A stretch of DNA of 64,000 bases from assembly GCA_029782365.1 (NCBI GenBank), contig JAKOUW010000096.1:651432-715431 (forward strand), written 5' to 3'. The position numbers and the translations under genes were made by a program. Below the pieces are notes generated by a model. That model was not told the DNA's origin, ran no database searches, and worked only from the letters and a program-made list of their open reading frames with translations. Origin of the DNA: Chloroflexota bacterium (GTDB lineage: Bacteria; Chloroflexota; Anaerolineae; Anaerolineales; UBA4823). This document shows, one piece after another, positions 61,130-64,000 of this stretch. How positions within the stretch are numbered: the first letter of the stretch is position 1; each line of letters opens with the position of its first letter.

Positions 61130-64000
61130 TGAGCGCGCCCGATCCCCTGGCGGTCTTTCGCCTGAAGCAAATCCGGGTGGCGCGTGTCTCCGAGATCAGT
61201 GAAACCACCGCCGCTTCGCCCGTGCCGCCTGAAGAGCGGGTGAATTTCCACATCGGCAACCCCCTGCAAGACGCGCGCCTGTCTTCTGCTTTCCTGCGCA
61301 TTGCCCTGGGCATCGACGTGGCGCGCCAGGACTTGAAAGACAGCGACCCCGCCGCCATCCTCGAGCACCTGGGCTGGGAGCCAGCCGACAAACCCAAGCT
61401 GGAATTCCTGACCCGCGTGATCCAGAAAAGCACGCCCTACATGCCGCGCGGCGGCTACGCCCGCAAAGCGCCGCACAGCCTGGTGCGCGCCTTTGCCGCC
61501 TGGCTGGAGAAACAGCAGGAGCCCCTGCGCTACGACCTGGGCGAGCAGTCGGGCCGGCGCGAATTGATCCTGGCCTCGGGCGGCGTGAGCGAGTCGCTGC
61601 GCGTCATCCTGAGCGCCCTGTCCGATTATTTGCAGGTCACGCCGGCCCACGTGCTGAGCTACCGCTGCGCCATTCATCTGCCGCTGGAATCCTTCCCCAA
61701 CCTGCGCCTGCAGACCCTGGCCGAGGACGAGCGCCTGGCCCGCCAGCAGGTGGAGGAGTTCTCTGCCCGCACGCCCGGCCTCCCCATCTTTGTGCTGGTC
61801 GGCGGGCCGCTGGGCGAGGAAACCCGCCGCGCCCTGCGCCAGCTCAGCGTGCAGGCGCCGCTCTTTTTCATTGAAGCCAACAATGCCCCCAACCACCTCT
61901 CCCTGGCGCGCGAGGCCAGGCTGGTGCAGCGCGTCATCCGCCTGCTCACCCCGGCCATCTTCGCCTCCCGCCTGGATTCGCTTTCCACCGTCTTCATTGT
62001 CGGCAACGCCGATTTCCTCAGCGTGATCGAAAACGTGCATTTCAAGCTCAAAGGCTCGCCCTCGGCCTCCGAAGTGGAGTTCCTCAGTTTCTTGCTCGAC
62101 CAGAAGCTGGCCGATCTGCCCGGCGAACCCGCTCCCGAACTGCCGCCCGAGACGCCCTGGCTGGAGCGCCAGGGCGCGTCCAGCGCCGAGCGCGCCCTGT
62201 TCGCCCTCTCGTCACAGGCTGGCGAGCGTTTAGAGCGCCTGGTCAACGATGGCGCCCAGGTGGTGGAGCGCGCCCTGGCTGTGCTGGAAGACAAAACCAC
62301 GCAGGTGGCGCGCATCGCCGCTCAGGTGCGGCGCGCCGCCCGCCTGGACGAACTGGCTGAACTGGATGCCCGCCAGGTGCTGGACCAGCTCGTCGAACAC
62401 GCCCACGAGCCCGACTGGCGCTATTCCTTGATCCGCTCGTTCCTCAGCGTTTTCGCCCGCCACCAGCCGCAGTACCGCCCCGAGGCCTGCGTGGTGGCCA
62501 GCGGTTCTTCACGCACCGCCCTGGGCATTTTGGGCTTTCACTGCGGCATCAGCGACGTGGTCATCCCCGACCTGAGCTGGTCGTATGAGCAGTGTTTCCC
62601 CAATGTGCACGCCGTGCCGCTCACCCGCGCTCTTGAGCTGGATGTGGAGGCCATCATTGCCCGCATCGAAGCCCTGTGCCGCGCCGACCCGCGCTGGCCG
62701 GAGCGCGGCGCGCTGGCGCTCAACAACCCGCACAACGCCACCGGACGCATCTTCGCCGAGGATGCCGTGAGCCGGCTGGTCGCTTACTGCCTGGCGCGCG
62801 GCGTGTACGTCATCGACGACCTGGCTTACCAGAACGTGGCTCCGCTGGACGGCCTGCCCGAGATCAAAACCGCTCGCCAGGTGGCCGATGAGCTGGTGCA
62901 CACCGGTGTGCTGGGTGAGGAGCACGCCGAGCGCCTGATCACCGTACATTCTATGTCTAAGACCGACTGCCTGGCCGGCGCCCGCCTGGCTGTGGTTGAA
63001 ATCCGCCAGCAAGACCTGCGCCGCCGCTTCCAGGCCATCAACGGCCAGATCCAGCCCAATCTGGCGGCCGTCTGCGCCTGTTATTTGTTTTACCGCGGCC
63101 CGCTGACCGCCGCCCGCGCCTACTGGCAGCTGCGCAATATTTTATTTCTCGAGCGCACTCAGGCGCTGATGACCGCCGTGCAGAACCTGCCCCCCGACCG
63201 CAACCCCTTCGATATCACCATCATCCCGCCGTCCGGCAGTATGTACCCCCTCCTGCAGGTCAAACGCCTGCCCGCCGGCCTCTCGTTAGATTGGCTGGCC
63301 AGCTCGCTGGCCCGCCGCGGCATCGGTCTGCTGCCGCTGGCCACCTTTGCCCGCACCGAGGAGGGTTTCGAGACCGGGCGCAGCACCTTCCGCCTGACCC
63401 TCGGCGGCTCCGACCACGCCGAAATCTTGCTGGCCAAGACGCGCCGCCTGCTGATCGACCTCAACCGCCTGGTGGCCGACGAAGACGCCCGCTACAACCG
63501 CAAGCGCATTGCCTGGCGCCTGCCGTCTTCCCACAGTTCGCGCCTGGCCGAGCGCCTGGCGCGCTGGGACGCCGCCGCCCGCCAGATGAGCCAGCGCTTC
63601 GCTGCCGAGCGGGTGTTCTCGCAGGCCGCCAGCCTGCCCCAATTGGACGCCGCCCGCCTGCAGCAGGCATTCCTGCACGAATACCTGCCGCAGCGCCTGC
63701 AGGTCTTCCGCACCCGCCTGCAGGACCGCGCTCTGCTCAGCGACGAGCTGGTGCGCCGCGCTCAACAGGATGGCGGCGGCTGGCTGGCAGAGCGCCTGGA
63801 GCATGAATTCTATAAAGATTCCCTCGCCCGCCGCCAGGAGCTCTTCCGCCTGCGCAGTTACGACCGCACGGTGCACCCCACCCAGCGCTATTCCATGCAG
63901 GCCGAGATCGCTGTGGACGCCGTGCTGAATGAGCTGGTCGTCCTGCGCGCTCCCATCCCGGCGCAGGTTGACCGGGCAGCCGCCGCTCTCCTGCAGGAGT
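61129..64000 (+). CDS. Protein with two tandem aminotransferase-fold domains, the first degenerate (3' end outside window)
   Basis: At least 957 residues, cut by the right edge; the frame is open to the end. Residues about 430-790 are a PLP-dependent class I/II aminotransferase domain: NNPHNATG, VIDDLAYQN with Asp563/Asp564 near the cofactor nitrogen, and SMSKTDCLAGARLAV with the cofactor Lys611. The first about 350 residues follow the same plan (VNFHIGNPLQD, YDLGEQSGRRELILASGG, VLVGGPLGEETRR), but the NPxNPTG and SxSK motifs are lost and no cofactor lysine is present, so this half is probably inactive. A helical C-terminal region (about 790 on) follows. Its start overlaps the flotillin-like stop. 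The substrate is unknown. Confidence 0.75.
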   Translation, partial: MSAPDPLAVFRLKQIRVARVSEISETTAASPVPPEERVNFHIGNPLQDARLSSAFLRIALGIDVARQDLKDSDPAAILEHLGWEPADKPKLEFLTRVIQKSTPYMPRGGYARKAPHSLVRAFAAWLEKQQEPLRYDLGEQSGRRELILASGGVSESLRVILSALSDYLQVTPAHVLSYRCAIHLPLESFPNLRLQTLAEDERLARQQVEEFSARTPGLPIFVLVGGPLGEETRRALRQLSVQAPLFFIEANNAPNHLSLAREARLVQRVIRLLTPAIFASRLDSLSTVFIVGNADFLSVIENVHFKLKGSPSASEVEFLSFLLDQKLADLPGEPAPELPPETPWLERQGASSAERALFALSSQAGERLERLVNDGAQVVERALAVLEDKTTQVARIAAQVRRAARLDELAELDARQVLDQLVEHAHEPDWRYSLIRSFLSVFARHQPQYRPEACVVASGSSRTALGILGFHCGISDVVIPDLSWSYEQCFPNVHAVPLTRALELDVEAIIARIEALCRADPRWPERGALALNNPHNATGRIFAEDAVSRLVAYCLARGVYVIDDLAYQNVAPLDGLPEIKTARQVADELVHTGVLGEEHAERLITVHSMSKTDCLAGARLAVVEIRQQDLRRRFQAINGQIQPNLAAVCACYLFYRGPLTAARAYWQLRNILFLERTQALMTAVQNLPPDRNPFDITIIPPSGSMYPLLQVKRLPAGLSLDWLASSLARRGIGLLPLATFARTEEGFETGRSTFRLTLGGSDHAEILLAKTRRLLIDLNRLVADEDARYNRKRIAWRLPSSHSSRLAERLARWDAAARQMSQRFAAERVFSQAASLPQLDAARLQQAFLHEYLPQRLQVFRTRLQDRALLSDELVRRAQQDGGGWLAERLEHEFYKDSLARRQELFRLRSYDRTVHPTQRYSMQAEIAVDAVLNELVVLRAPIPAQVDRAAAALLQE

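Noticed and set aside
60871..62040. A 389-codon minus-strand frame opposite the aminotransferase gene
   Set aside because: The plus strand has conserved motifs in one continuous frame; the opposite frame is Gly/Ala/Gln-rich with none.

Overview
The window is about 64 kb of GC-rich bacterial chromosome (by eye roughly 60-65% GC) with about 46 protein-coding genes. I see no rRNA, tRNA, insertion sequence, integrase, reverse transcriptase or CRISPR array. The gene set suggests a member of the Chloroflexota, probably Anaerolineae-like: large secreted FG-GAP, beta-helix and gingipain-type proteins, a kinase fused to a formylglycine-generating-enzyme-like domain, a CHAT protease operon, and secreted proteins ending in a short hydrophobic-Pro-hydrophobic-basic tail. 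This placement is an inference from gene content; no phylogenetic marker is present. Several promoters are perfect or near-perfect sigma70 sites (TTGACA, 16-17 bp, TATAAT) and most genes have clear Shine-Dalgarno sequences.

Layout. 1-2.9 kb: two co-directional genes, a zinc-phospholipase-C-like protein cut by the left edge and a fusion of a clan-CD-peptidase-like domain with a T4-type lysozyme. 3-6.8 kb: oligopeptidase B, a metallophosphoesterase and small proteins. 6.9-21.4 kb, all minus strand: a secreted FG-GAP repeat protein, an MFS exporter behind what looks like an attenuator (perfect promoter with a palindrome in its spacer, 28-codon leader, two tandem terminators), a Ser/Thr kinase-FGE fusion, a lipase-like protein whose nucleophile serine is replaced by glycine and which ends in an FGE domain, and a gingipain-like C25 peptidase with many fibronectin III domains. 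21.5-29.3 kb: a DMT transporter, a metallopeptidase-like protein with an atypical HExxxH motif, an MBL-fold protein, a membrane protein, a ClC channel with CBS and TrkA-C domains, a GPP34 protein and a lipid kinase.

29.3-39.0 kb is a signalling block. A tandem set of CheC phosphatase, PAS-GAF-GAF-GGDEF diguanylate cyclase, CheY-like receiver and a second one-site CheC is followed by two membrane histidine kinases. Between these kinases lies a secreted repeat protein with a serine beta-lactamase-like domain. No CheA, chemoreceptor or flagellar gene accompanies the CheC/CheY proteins.

39.1-48.2 kb is the most unusual region. A perfect-consensus promoter drives six genes: two unknown proteins, a CHAT peptidase with C-terminal zinc ribbons, a 1370-aa TPR protein whose last about 350 residues resemble the cytoplasmic domain of the FlhA/SctV type III export gate, a 530-aa protein with the same kind of domain, and a small zinc-finger protein. 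The FlhA-like domains have no membrane segments and no other export genes are nearby, so they appear to have been reused in a CHAT-protease system. A convergent B12-binding radical SAM gene with a small upstream partner lies next to it.

48.2-64 kb: a beta-helix secreted protein coupled to a zinc-ribbon membrane protein, an ICMT-like methyltransferase, a lower-GC WD40-like lipoprotein, and a molybdenum-related group (modA, modB without modC, a PadR regulator with a perfect 12+12 bp operator over its start codon, and a divergent YqeB-like molybdenum-hydroxylase accessory gene). The window ends with a flotillin-like protein translationally coupled to a protein with two tandem aminotransferase-fold domains, the first degenerate; the right edge cuts this gene.
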